Part shown: piece after piece, positions 19,725 through 30,880 of the stretch
How positions within the stretch are numbered: the stretch's first letter is position 1
How the letters are laid out: the number at the start of each line of letters is the position of its first letter
Assembly: GCF_003576645.1 (NCBI RefSeq)
Contig: NC_044917.1
Coordinates: 4,563,358 to 4,627,357 of the forward strand
Length of the DNA: 64,000 nt
Reading direction: 5' to 3'
Origin: Ipomoea triloba
Taxonomy: Eukaryota; Streptophyta; Magnoliopsida; Solanales; Convolvulaceae
Position numbers and translations under genes: made by a program
The notes under the pieces: generated by a model
What the model was told of the DNA's origin: nothing
What the model saw: the letters and a program-made list of their open reading frames with translations, nothing else
Databases searched by the model: none

Positions 19725-19813
19725 CCGACCTTAGCTCAGTTGGTAGAGCGGAGGACTGTAGTTGAATTTGAACTGGAATCCTTAGGTCGCTGGTTCGAAT
19801 CCGGCAGGTCGGA
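19725..19813 (+). tRNA. tRNA-Tyr (GTA), with intron
   Basis: Acceptor stem CCGACCT/AGGTCGG with discriminator A. D-arm TTAGCTCAGTTGGTAGAGC, anticodon GTA in GGACTGTAG, T-arm GGTTCGAATCC. An intron of roughly 15 nt follows the anticodon loop, as is normal for plant nuclear tRNA-Tyr. Two near-identical genes lie on the minus strand at 45760 and 47240. Confidence 0.95.
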
Positions 19814-19865
19814 CATTTTGGTTGCCCTGCCAAGAAAGCGCAAACTTGCAAAAACTAAAACACAA

Positions 19866-19937
19866 CGCCGTTGCCGGGGATCGAACCCGGGTCACCCGCG
19901 TGACAGGCGGGAATACTCACCACTATACTACAACGAC
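19866..19937 (-). tRNA. tRNA-Asp (GTC)
   Basis: 72 nt. Acceptor GTCGTTG/CAACGGC, discriminator G, D-arm TAGTATAGTGGTGAGTA, anticodon stem-loop CCCGCCTGTCACGCGGG with GTC, T-arm GGGTTCGATCC. No intron. Intact by eye. Confidence 0.95.
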
Positions 19938-20005
19938 TTTCGATGATAATTCAAGTAAAAGTTTAGTTAATAGAAACAAAGTAAAGGAAACGACGACAAC
20001 ACAGT

Positions 20006-20072
20006 TCCACGTTACCAGGGATCAAACCCAAGTCACCCGCCGCAAGAATACTCACCACTATACTACACCGAC
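20006..20072 (-). pseudogene. Degenerate tRNA-Asp copy
   Basis: Keeps GTCGGTGTAGTATAGTGGTG and a T-arm-like GGGTTTGATCC. The anticodon stem-loop is collapsed (TCTTGCGGCGGG instead of CCCGCCTGTCACGCGGG), the GTC anticodon is gone and the acceptor 3' side mispairs. It sits 69 bp from the intact tRNA-Asp in the same direction, so it is probably a local duplicate. Confidence 0.85.
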
Positions 20073-20947
20073 CTCCCACGATAGCTGAAACAATTTCTTA
20101 TAGGCATAGACACATTTTTAATCCGTTCAATTAATCTTATCCGTAGATCTATTTTTTAATGGATGATATTGGTTGATATATATATATATATAAAAGATTA
20201 AATTTGTATTTTTGTATTTAAATAAAATGAAAAATTAATAAGTTGATAATACAGTGAAGTGGTTAAATTTTTAATTTTAATTTTTTTTTTATGTAAGTGG
20301 TATATATGAGTTAAATACTTATCAGTAACATTTAAAGTTTTATCCTTTTTTTTAATAACAGTATATGTCTGGTGCCTAAAGTCCGCATATCCATTTTTCA
20401 GTTCCCTTTTGACCAAATCACGTACGTAGCAACACATGATGAATATATTACGGAGTAATTAATAATATTTAATATTTTTCTATTATTCCTAATTACTAAA
20501 AAATTGAAGTGTTTCGAGCAAGGTTTGCAAGCTCATAATTCAAGGTATAGATGAGCTTATCTGCTTATGGGATCATAAGCTAGAGACTTTTTTTTGGCAA
20601 TAGATCATTACCTATTTTTTTCCATATTAGAAAGAGAAACAAAGAAATCATATAAATTTAAGTTGTCAACAAGATTCAAAACAAAGCACAGATTCTATAA
20701 ATTAAAACACGCAATAATAGCACATTACATGCACGTGCTCAACCTGTAAGTATACATACATAGGGTTTTGATAAATATCAAAATTAAATTTAGAACCCTA
20801 GAAACATCCTAAGACCACAAGCTTATCATTTCATTTTGAATGTCAATATTGCGCACACATGCATGCATATATATACAATGTGAGTTGAATGTCATACTAT
20901 ACGATTCTCATAAATCACTAAGAAAAGGTGATTCCTCAGCTACAAAT
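20073..20947. other. Intergenic with F-box 3' flank
   Basis: AT-rich. The right end (about 20780-20947) resembles the 3' flanks of the other F-box copies (GCGCACACATGCATG, TATATATACAATGTG, CATACTATACGATTCTC) and presumably holds the 3' UTR of copy 1. Nothing else recognised. Confidence 0.5.
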
Positions 20948-21538
20948 TTAGAGTGGTCCGACGAGTCTTCCACGGTCTCCATAGCGACCGAGGACCTGTT
21001 GAAAATATGACAACAACAACTTTTTATCGGTCTTTCGGCTAACATAGCTCACCAAAGTCACTTTCTTCATGGAGAATTTCCAACACTCCCCGGGATGTTC
21101 AGCACAACACAATGCCATATTCCTATGCTCCCGTTCAAACTATATATTAAACCAAGTACCCACGGTTGGTATTTAATTTAATTAGAAATATAAAATCAAA
21201 AATAACAATTAAGTGAAATTATATTCTTTGATTAATTACACACTATTTACCTTAAACGCTGCTTCCTCTTCCTCTGTGTCTTCAGATGCTATCTTCAGTG
21301 TCTCCAAATGTGGACACAACCAAAGATAGGTGTCAATGAGCTCTATAAACGGCACAGGACTTCTCGGCCAGCAGAATGGGATTTGTATCTCCAAATTCTT
21401 TAGTCCATACACAAATGGAATACTGTTGTCTCTAATATCCATCCCAAAAATTAGATCCTTCAAGAATGAATTGAAGCAAATAAGCTAGAAATTAACTTAA
21501 AGGATAATTAATATTTGGTTGATACTAAGTAAAACTAA

Positions 21539-21580
<42 letters not shown>

Positions 21581-21798
21581 TTTCTATTCAAATGTGGCCG
21601 CGCCCTTACGTGCGGCCGTGCGGTTTACACCACTCAATGTTAAGAAATGCACAACTCAATGTTACGAAATGCACCACAATGAAAATGCATTTCTTAATAT
21701 GAAATACACCACTCAATGTTACTGAGTAGTGCATTTCTTAACATTGAGTGGTGTAAACCGCACGGCCGCACGTAAGGGCACGGCCACACTTGAACATG

Positions 21799-21846
<48 letters not shown>

Positions 21847-22040
21847 ATTTCAGAAAACAATGGTACTCATAACAAAAAACGCACTATTAGGTATGTATAA
21901 AAGTACCACACAGTGTTCAGAAAACACAATTAGGTGTGATGCATTTTTTTGGTGTATTGTGTGTTTTTGTAGTATAAGGCCATTGGTGCTTTTTTAAGGC
22001 GGCCTCACACCTATTGCACACCTACCGCATGTTAACTTAC

Positions 22041-22126
<86 letters not shown>

Positions 22127-22921
22127 ATCGCGTTCAAATGCATACTGGTCGCCCAGGAGAGAAATGCGGACAAATCACAGCGCGCCACGTGTCCGGAATG
22201 TAGTTACACCTAACGTTATAACTTGGTGCACATCATGTTATAACTAGGTGCACATAGGTGCACCCAGGTGCATAAATGTTAACAAGGTAAATTACTTGCA
22301 TCTGCAAGTGAAAATAGGTGCACACGTGCAAGTAAAATGTATTACAAGTGCAGGTAAATTGTACAATGAGCATCAATACTAAGTGCACCTAATGTTATAA
22401 CTAGGTGCACCTATTGCTATAACTAGGTGCACATAGGTTGAAACCAGGTGCATGAATGTTAACAAAGTAAATTACTTACACAAGTGCAAGTAAATGTATT
22501 GCAGATGCAAGTAAAATGTATTACAGGTGCAAGTGAATTGTACAGTGAGCATCAATACTAAGTGCACCTACTGTTATAACTAGGTGCAACCTATGTTATA
22601 ACTAGGTGCTAGGTTGCACCCAGGTGCATCAATATTAATAAGGTAAATTACTTGTATTTGTAAATGAAAGTATTTGCGAAAATAGGTGCATGAATATTAA
22701 TAAGATAAATTACTTGCACTTGTAAGTGAAAATAGATGCGAAAATAGGTGCACTTATAGTGAAACTAGGTGCACTTTTAAGTGAAACTAGGTGCACCAAA
22801 GTTCTAGTTATTTACGAAAATGCCACCGCGTCATTTTTTAAAAAATTGCTTGATCTGGACACGTGGACGGCTATGGAGCGTTCTCATTTCCTACCTGGGC
22901 GAGAGTTCGCACCAGAGTGCA

Positions 22922-22967
<46 letters not shown>

Positions 22968-24102
22968 AAATTAAAGTTATAATATATTTTTGATTTATTA
23001 CCTCTGGGTAGAAGTCAGGAGCAAGTTGTAGGGTTTCACATTCAGAAAACCACTGCAACATTTTCCTTAGATTGGCAAACCATCGAGCATCATCTTCATC
23101 GTAACGAAACAACTTAAGAGTGGCCTTGAGGGAAGCCGAATAATTGAACATATAAAAAGGCATAGTTGTACCGTTGTATGCAAAATGAAGTAGCTCCGGC
23201 GTGTCAATCTTGATTAACCCTGAATTGCTGGTACAGTCATAAAGCTTCAAGCTCTTTAACCGTTGGTGACAAATCGCTATTCTCTCCAACCCGCTGCAAT
23301 TGATTTTGAGAAATTCCAGTTTGGGGCAACCTCGGATCAGGTTTTCCAGCCACTGATCAGATATAAAATGGCCCAATCTGACATTCTTGAGAGAGGAGGG
23401 CTGGGCAAGATGGATGGCACAAAAGGACCCACCGGTGTAGGCGAAAGATTCGAGATTTGGTGCCCGAATCACGAAATCCCGCATGCCATGGCAGTTCTTG
23501 AACACCAATGTTTTGAGGTTGTTAGCATCGCTAACAATTGTTGTTTCCTGGAGAAGACAACTCCTGAGGTTCAATTCTTGGACTAAAGGGCAGCCACGAA
23601 GGAGATCGAGAAGGTTGAGATCTATCCCTCCCAGCTTATACACAACCACTGACCTAGCAGAGTAGTAAAGCATGTTTTGGTGTTTGAAGCTGCCGTAGAG
23701 CAAATGAAAAGCCAGATCGAGTTCTTCAACATTTCTTTCCATGGCACGCTCTATTGCTCGGAAAATCCGAGGATCTAAAAGGTCCACCATCACCTTCAAC
23801 CTAAGGATGTTGGTGTCTGTTGTTTCGTACAACCTTTGAACTCTTGCATCCACCCACCTGAGAAATGCTTCGTTTTTTATGGGATTATTTGAATCCCCAT
23901 GTGATCTGAAGTCGTATATATCAAACTCCAGGATGGGGAAGGAAGAAGAAGTAGAGTGCCAGTGTTTGGAAAGAACGCAGGTGCGAACTACATCTCTTGT
24001 GGGGAGGAACGATAGAATGTGATGCAAAATGGGGATCGGTAAGTCGGAGATACGATCTACCATTGATGTGCTTGGTTGGTTGTTTTGAATAAGTGCAGCC
24101 AT
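20948..24102 (-). CDS. F-box/FBD-type protein, copy 1 (C-terminus shifted)
   Basis: Putative substrate adaptor of an SCF ubiquitin ligase. Exons: 23002-24102, 21251-21457, 20948-21139. The F-box is DRISDLPIPILHHILSFLPT (residues about 15-55), followed by diverged leucine-rich repeats (LRGCPLVQELNLRSC, LIRGCPKLEFLKI) and an FBD-like end (CPHLETLKI). Compared with copy 3, one extra base after CAACAGGTC in the last exon shifts the frame and ends the protein early (LGRYGDRGRLVGPL). Intron 1 holds three MITE-like insertions in (TA)n. Start at MAALIQNN, shared by all three copies. An upstream acceptor at 21485 would add nine codons. Confidence 0.75.
21579..21802. mobile_element. Palindromic MITE flanked by (TA)n
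   Basis: About 224 bp. The left arm TTCAAATGTGGCCGCGCCCT and onward is repeated inverted at the right end (reverse strand TTCAAGTGTGGCCGTGCCCT). TIRs are about 75 bp and include GTGCGGCCGTGCGGTTTACA. The centre has short repeats of CACTCAATGTTA. No coding capacity. Confidence 0.7.
21842..22044. mobile_element. Small insert between (TA)n blocks
   Basis: About 200 bp without an open frame, bounded on both sides by (TA)n. It contains AAACGCACTATTAGG, ACACACAGTGTTCAGAAAAC-like and GGCGGCCTCACACC words. Called an insert only because the paralogs lack it. No clear TIR seen. Confidence 0.35.
22125..22925. mobile_element. MITE with ~180-bp internal tandem repeats, flanked by (TA)n
   Basis: Ends share an imperfect inverted repeat: GGATCGCGTTC...CGCCCAGG on the left and, reversed, GGGTTGCACTC...CGCCCAGG on the right. 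The interior repeats a unit of about 180 bp (AGTGCACCTA, GTTATAACTAGGTGCAC, AGGTGCAT, GTAAATTACTTG) starting near 22202, 22382 and 22560, the last copy partial. No coding capacity. Confidence 0.65.
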
Positions 24103-24917
24103 ATATGGAAGGAAGTGGATAGGAGGAATAGGGTTTATATATACGAATGGATCGGAATTAAAGTTAAGCAAACACGATTGTATTGAAATGGTTACGTACG
24201 TATGATGAGGAAGATGAAGTTGATTATGATGACTACCATTGTTGGAGCTGTTGTGTCAAGCTCCTTCTGTATTCACCAGGGGATTATAATATTAAAGTGC
24301 TTGTTATTTAGCGCAACAGTTAGACTTCAATTATGATTAGGAGAATTTAATTTGATTAGGGCTGGGTAGGATACCTAATTACATATAACTACTGTATGAT
24401 TAGGAGTCAGTTATTTCTTCACTAGGAATTTGATTAGGGCCGGGTAGGAGACCTAATGACATACCACTACTATATTGATGGCATGCCGTTACTGGAGATA
24501 CTCACGTTCACGTTTGTTATGTAATAAAGTAAATTGTGAAAAGACAGTAAAAATTAGAGAAATATCTGGCAAAAATGTAGTATTTTTTTTTCCATTTTTG
24601 GTTAGATTAATGTATATTTGAATTACATTATGTCATCTTTGCGTGTAAAGTTTGGACGATGCATGTTAGAAGTCACGTGAGGTGCAAAGCTTCTCCTCCA
24701 TGGCCAAGAACCCCAATTTTGAAGGAGAAAAATTTTCAGAAAAATCACATCCCACATTTGTTAAAAACTCACCCCCACAAATTTTATTGTTCCAAAATCT
24801 CATTAAAACCCAATAATATAATGGAGAAGGCCTAAGTGTATATATAACATAAGAAATAGATGATTGATGGAATAGAATACAAATTTAATTTGAGTTGAAT
24901 CTAATACTATACGACTC
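24103..24917. other. Upstream region of F-box copy 1
   Basis: 24180-24300 matches the upstream DNA of copy 3 (30990-31100; ATTATGATGACTACCATTGT). 24480-24720 matches blocks at 31490-31620 and 34060-34150 (TTTTTGGTTAGATTAAT, GGACGATGCATGTTA). This is duplicated promoter-side DNA; the right end is the 3' side of copy 2. Confidence 0.6.
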
Positions 24918-26697
24918 TCATAAATCCACTAAGAAAATGTAACTCCTCCGCAACCTAATACACGTTGACAACAACCGCTCTTTATCGCTCTCTCGTCCAA
25001 CATAGCTAGCCAAAGTCACTTTCTTCACACAGAATTTCCAACACTCTCCGCGATGTTCAGCACCGCACAATGACATATTCCTATGCTCCCGTTCAAACTA
25101 TTTAACCAAGTGGCCACAGTTGGTATTTAATTTAATAAGAAATATAAAATGAAAAATAATATAAGTGAAATAATTCTTTAATTTAGACACTATTATATTT
25201 ACCTTAAACGCTGCTACTTCCTCCGTGGCTTCAGATGTTATCTTCAATGTCTCCAGATGTGGACACAACCAAAGATAGGCGTCAATGAGCTCTATAAACG
25301 GCACATGACTTCTCGGCCTGCAGAATGGGAATTGTATCTCCAAATTCTTTAGTCCATAAACCAATGGAATACTGTTGTCTCTAATATCCATCCCAAAAAT
25401 TAGATCCTTCAAGAATGAAGTAAAGCAAATAAGCTAGAAATCAGCTTAAGGATAATTAATATTTTGTTGATACTAAGTAAAACTAACTTTATATATATAT
25501 ATATATAGAAATTAAAGTCATAATATATTTTAAATTTATTACCTGTGGGTAGAAGTTATGAGCAAGTTGTAGGGTTTCACACTCAGAAAAGCACTGCAAC
25601 ATTTTCTTTAGACTGGCAAACCATGTAGCATCATCTTTCACGTGGCGAAACAAGTTAAGAGTGGCCTTGAGAGAAGCCGAATAATTGAACATATAAAAAG
25701 GCATAGCTGGACCATTGTATCTAAAATGAAGTAGCTCCGGCGTGTCGATCTTGATTATTAACGACCCTGGTGAATTGCTGCTACAGCCATAAAGCTTCAA
25801 GGTCTTTAACCGTTGGTGACAAATTTCTATTCTCTCCAACCTGTTGTTGCAATAGAGTTTGAGAAACTCCAGTTTGGGACAACCTCGGATCAGGTTTTCC
25901 AGCCACTCTTCAGATATGGAAATATGGCTCAAATTCACACTCTTGAGAGAGGAGGTCTGGGCAAAATCAATATGGATGGCACAAAAGGAACCACCGGTGT
26001 AGGCGAAAGATTCAAGATTTGGTGCCCGAATAATGACGAGATTATCCCTATGCATGCAAATGCACTTCTTGAACACCAACGTTTTGAGGTTATTAGCATC
26101 ATTATTAACAATGGTGGTTTCCTGGAGAAGAAAACAATCCCTGAGATTCAATTCTTGGAGTAAAGGGCAGCCACGAAGTAGATCGGGAAGGTTGAGATTT
26201 ATCCCTTTCAGCTTATACACAACCACCGACCTCGCAGAGTAAAGTATGTGCTTGTGTTTGAAGTAGTCTCCGTAGAGAGAAAGAAAAGCCAGATCGAGTT
26301 CTTCAACATTTCTCTCCATGGCACGCTCTATTGCTCGGACAATCCGAGGATCTAACAGGTCCACCCTCACCTTCAACCTAAGGATGTTGGTGTCTGTTGT
26401 TTCGCACAACCTTTCAACTCTTGCATCCACCCACCTCAGAAATTCTTCGTCTTTTATGGGATTATTATAGGAACCCCACCGATATGATCTGAAGTCGTAT
26501 ATATCAAACTCCAGGATGGGGAAGGAAGAAGAAGTAGAGCTCCAGTGTTTGGAAAGAACGCAGGTGCGAACTACATCTCTTGTGGGGAGGAAGGATAGAA
26601 TGTGATGCAAAATGGGGATCGGCAAGTCGGAGATACGATCTACCATTTCGGCCTCCATTGATGTGCTTGGTTGGTTGTTTTGAATCAGTGCAGCCAT
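24918..26697 (-). CDS. F-box/FBD-type protein, copy 2 (shortened C-terminus)
   Basis: Exons 25543-26697, 25203-25406 and 24918-25097 give about 512 residues. The F-box is DRISDLPIPILHHILSFLPT after MAALIQNNQPSTSMEAEM, then diverged LRRs (LLRGCPLLQELNLRDC, LIRGCPKLEFLKLYC) and CPHLETLKI. The last exon lacks the SYFQQVSAAMETLEDSSDHS segment of copy 3 and instead reads RLLSTCIRLRRSYIFLVDL before the stop. A deletion of several tens of bases is likely. Predicted SCF substrate adaptor; substrate unknown. Confidence 0.8.
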
Positions 26698-26931
26698 GGA
26701 ATGAAGCGGATCGGAGGAATATATAGCTAGGGTTTATATACGAATGGAATTAATAAATAAAAATAAAAATGCCACTTAGACTTGCATATATATACAATGT
26801 GCACGTAGCGTGCTGCGTGCGTGTATGCCTAATGTATATATAACTTAATAAAAAATAGCTGATTGAAGGAATAGAATAAAAATTTAGTTTGAGTTGAATG
26901 TCATGCATAATTGCATACTATACAATTCCCA
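26698..26931. other. Spacer upstream of F-box copy 2
   Basis: Short 5' flank of copy 2 running into 3'-flank-like DNA (ATATATACAATGTGCACGTAGC) that matches the 3' side of copy 3 at 27870-27905. Confidence 0.5.
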
Positions 26932-27137
26932 TAAATCCACTAAGAAAAGGAGACTCTTCCACAACCAATTTAGAGTGGTCCGATGAGTCTTCTAGTGTCT
27001 TCATAGCGGCCGAGACCCGTTGAAAAATATGACAACAATTACTTTTTATCGGTGTTTCGTCCAACATAACTCGTCAAAGTCACTTTCTTCACAGAGAACT
27101 TCCAACACTCCCCGGGATGTTCAGCACAGCACAATGC
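26932..27137 (-). pseudogene. Orphan last exon of a lost F-box copy
   Basis: Strongly similar to the last exon of copy 3 (GTGACTTTGACGAGTTATGT, CCGGGGAGTGTTGGAAGTTC), but with an in-frame TAA after NTDKK and an extra T before CAACGG. No F-box exon stands upstream. At 27137 it runs directly into inverted upstream-type DNA, so it marks a rearrangement. Confidence 0.8.
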
Positions 27138-27268
27138 CTTTGTAATGTACGTACAGATCGAAAGGTCCTTTGTTTCCAATCGGTGACGGCTTCACCAAAT
27201 GAAATGTGTGTGACTTCTAACATGCATTGTCCAACGTGCATAACTCAAACATATATTAATATAACCAG

Positions 27269-27311
<43 letters not shown>

Positions 27312-27700
27312 ACATTGCTGCCAGACATTCCTCTTCTTTTTCTGCCTTTAGTTTTCTCCATTTCATAAGCTTATTAGAATCATTATATAAAAAGCAAACA
27401 CGAAACAATTATTGAATCATAATATAAAAAGCAGACATGAAACAATTCAAGACCTTCACGGTTAAAATAGCTCCCGAAAGAACACGAAACACAAAATAAA
27501 TAAATAAATAAAAATCAGTGAGCGAAATAAAAAAGAAAGACAAAAAGAAATCCAAAATCCATATAATTTTTTTTGTAAGATAGATATGTCATGTAGTAAA
27601 CACAATTTACTTTACGTAACAAATGTGAGTATCTCCGATAATCACATGCCATCAATACATTAATTGTATGTTATTAGGTCTCCTAAACTCTAGTCAAACT
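27138..27700 (-). repeat. F-box upstream block, inverted copy
   Basis: The reverse complement of this stretch matches 31180-31680 and 33740-34150 (GGACAATGCATGTTAGAAGT, CATTTCATTTGGTGAAG, GTGAAGGTCTTGAATTGTTT, ATTCTAATAAGCTTATGAAA). It contains an A-run of about 35 at 27276-27310. No open frame. Confidence 0.7.
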
Positions 27701-28004
27701 CCTAGTGATCAAGAACCAGATTCCTAGTCATAATTGAAATTTCGTTGTCGCAGTAATATTATAACAGCGAGGTCACCGTGGTAAATACAGTTGATAGGCT
27801 AGAAACATCATAAGATCACAAGCTCATCATCACATTCGGAATGCCAATATTGCGCACACATAAATGCATGATGCATATATATACAATGTGTACAACGTGC
27901 ACGTAGCGTGCGTGTATATGCCTAATTACAAATAGCAGATTGATGGAATAGAATAAAAATTTAATTTGAGTTGAATGCCATGCTATACAACTCTCATAAA
28001 TCCA

Positions 28005-30880
28005 CTAAAAGAAAAAAGATGACTCCTCCGCAATCAATTTAGAGTGGTCCGACGAGTCTTCCAGTGTTTCCATAGCGGCTGAGACCTGTTGAAAATATGA
28101 CAACAATGACTTTTTATCGGTGTTTCGTCCAACATAACTCGTCAAAGTCACTTTCTTCACGGAGAACTTCCAACACTCCCCGAGATGTTCAGCACAACAC
28201 AGTGCCATATTCCTATGCTCCCGTTCAAACTATATATTAAATCAAGTACCCACAGTTGGTATTTAATTTAATTAGAAATATAACATGAAAAATAATAATT
28301 AAGTGAAATTATATTCTTTAATTATTAATTAGACAGTACTAGTTACCTTAAACGCTGCTTCCTCTGTGTCTTTACATGCTATCTTCAATGTCTCCAAATG
28401 TGGACACAACCAAAGATAGGTGTCAATGAGCTCTATAAATGGCACCTGCCTGCGGGTTCGGAATTGTATCTCCAAATTCTTTAGTCCATACACCAATGGA
28501 ATACTGTTGTCTCTAATATCCATCCCAAAAATAAGATCCTTCAAGAATGAATTGAATCAAATTAATAAGCTAGAAATTAGCTTAATTAAGGATAATATTT
28601 TGTTGATACTAAGGCTTTTCCCACTTGTTAATTTTGACACAAATTTTTAGGCCAAAAAAAAAAAATTAACCACAAATTTTTTTACAAATAAATGAATGAA
28701 ATTTTTGTGATGTTTTTCACTTTTTCTAATGCAAACACGAGTTTTTGGAAAAGAAAAAAAAGGTGGGCCCGCCCAGGTTGAAAAAGCTGCACCACAGACA
28801 GCATTCGCGCCCGTTAAAGAGACCATTTTCATGTTTTTTTTTTCCTTTTTAGTTTTTTGACATTTTCTTTTTAAGTTTTTTTTTTTTTTCCTTTTGCTTC
28901 CCCTTCCTCCTTAGGTGAAATCTAAAAACTTGTGCAGAAAACGTAACAATTGAAGAAGGCCTAAGTAAAACTAACTTATATATATATATATATAGAAATT
29001 AAAGTTACAATATATATTTAATTTGAGTTAATACCCAATATAGTTCTCGACTATAGTGGTTTTACTCAATTTAGTCATAAATGACTTTTTGTACTCTATT
29101 TAGTCCTCGACTTTAATGATTTTACCCACTTTAGTCCTCTGTTAAGAATTCTGTTTGTTGGGTGTTAATAACAAGGTTAACATGGTAATTTCATTTCTAT
29201 TTTATTTTTTTTATCAAATTAATTATTAATTATATGTTCTATATATATTTACACAATTGCATACTAAAGACAAAGTAAATTATAATACTTTAGGAAAAAA
29301 AAGAAAAAACAGTTAGCAAATAATGAGCAATTAGTTAACTTTGGCATATTGAAATTCTGATCACTTTTCAAATGAATTCAAATAGAAGCATTTTTAGTTA
29401 TTTTCAAATGAATCCAAACACAAAGCAATTAGCAAATAATTAGCAAATAGCATTAACAGTAATGAATTCAAACTCAATCAATTAGCATTCTGTTCCTGTA
29501 GTATCAATACATTAGAGATACTAAGATAGAGATAAATTAGGACATATAATTAATAATTAATTTGATAAAAAACAAAATAGAAATGAAATTACCATGTTAA
29601 CCTTGCTATTAACACCCAACAAACAGAATTCTTAACAGAAGACTAAAGTGAGTAAAACTATTAAAGTCGAGGACTAAAAAGAGTACAACAAGTCACTTAG
29701 GACTAAACTGAGTAAAACCACTACAGTCGAGGACTATATTGGGTATTAACTCTATTTAATTTATTACCTCTGGGTGGAAGTGAGGAGCAAGTTGTAGGGT
29801 TTCACACTGAGAAAACCACCGCAACATTTTCCTTAGACTGGCAAACCATGGAGCATCATCTTCCTCGTACCGAAACAAGTTAAGAGTGGCCTTGAGAGAA
29901 GCCGAGTAATTGAACGTATAAAAAGGCTTAGTTGTACCGTGATATGTAAAATGAAGTAGCTCCGGCGTGTCAATCTTGATAAACCCACCGCTGGTCCAGT
30001 CATGAAGCTTCAAGGTCTTTAACCGTTGGTGACAAATCGTCATTCTCTCCCACCCGTTGCAATAGATTTTGAGAAATTCCAGGTTGGGGCAACCTCGCAT
30101 CAGGTTTTCCAGCCACTGATAAGATATAAAATGGCTCAATCTGAGATTCTTGAGAGAGGAGGTCTGGGCGAGGTGGATGGCACAAATGGGACCACCGGTG
30201 TAGGCGAAAGATTCGAGATTTGGTGCCCTAATCGCGAAATCCCGCATGCCACGGCAGTTCTTGAACACCAATGTTTTGAGGTTGTTAGCGTCGTTAACAA
30301 TTGTTGTTTCCTGGAGAAGACAACTCCTGAGGTTCAATTCTTGGAGTAAAGGGCAGCCACGAAGGAGATCGGGAAGGTGGAGATCTATCCCTCCCAGCTT
30401 ATACACAATTACTGATCTAGCAGAGTAGTAAAGCATGTTTTGGTGTTTGAAGCTACCGTAGAGAAAATCAAAATCCAGATCGAGTTGTTGAACATTTCTC
30501 TCCATGGCACGCTCTATTGCTCGGAAAATCCGAGGATCTAACAGGTCCACCGCCACCGTCAAGCTAACGATGCTGGTGTTTGTTTCGTACAACCTTTGAA
30601 CTCTCGCATCCACCCACCTCAGAAATTCTTCGTCTTTTATGGGATTATTATAGGAACCCCGCCGATATGATCTGACGTCGTATATATCAAACTCCAGGAT
30701 GGGGAAGGAAGAAGAAGTAGAGTGCCAGTGTTTGGAAAGAACGCAGGTGCGAACTACTTCTCTTGTGGGGAGGAATGATAGAATGTGATGCAAAATGGGG
30801 ATCGGCAAGTCGGAGATACGATCTACCATTTCGGCCTCCATTGATGAGCTTGGTTGGTTGCTTTGAACCAGGGCAGCCAT
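28005..30880 (-). CDS. F-box/FBD-type protein, copy 3 (complete)
   Basis: Exons 29768-30880, 28347-28538 and 28005-28229 join in phase 0 to 509 residues. The F-box is DRISDLPIPILHHILSFLPT (about residues 19-55). LRR-like repeats follow (LLRGCPLLQELNLRSC, LMRGCPNLEFLKIYC), then the FBD-like KNLEIQ...CPHLETLKI segment and the full C-terminus SYFQQVSAAMETLEDSSDHS. This is the best reference copy of the cluster. Predicted SCF substrate receptor. Intron 1 contains a 728-bp MITE at 29025-29752. Substrate and regulation are unknown. Confidence 0.85.
29025..29752. mobile_element. Long-TIR Mutator-like MITE with 10-bp target duplication
   Basis: 728 bp between perfect direct repeats TATTTAATTT (29015-29024 and 29753-29762). 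TIRs are about 210 bp (GAGTTAATACCCAATATAGT at each end), roughly 90% alike, containing repeated TTTAGTCCTCGACT motifs. No coding capacity. The same intron position in copies 1 and 2 is uninterrupted, giving natural empty sites. The long TIRs and 9-10-bp duplication point to the Mutator superfamily. Confidence 0.9.

Larger units (their letters stand above)
21539..22962. repeat. (TA)n microsatellite with nested MITEs in intron 1 of F-box copy 1
   Basis: Four (TA)n blocks at about 21539-21578, 21803-21841, 22045-22124 and 22926-22962 separate three unrelated inserts. The paralogous intron in copy 2 carries only a short (TA)n at the same place. It reads as repeated insertion into one microsatellite. 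Confidence 0.7.

Noticed and set aside
21519..22247. Frames with long IYIYIY runs
   Set aside because: Translation of (TA)n microsatellites in an intron.
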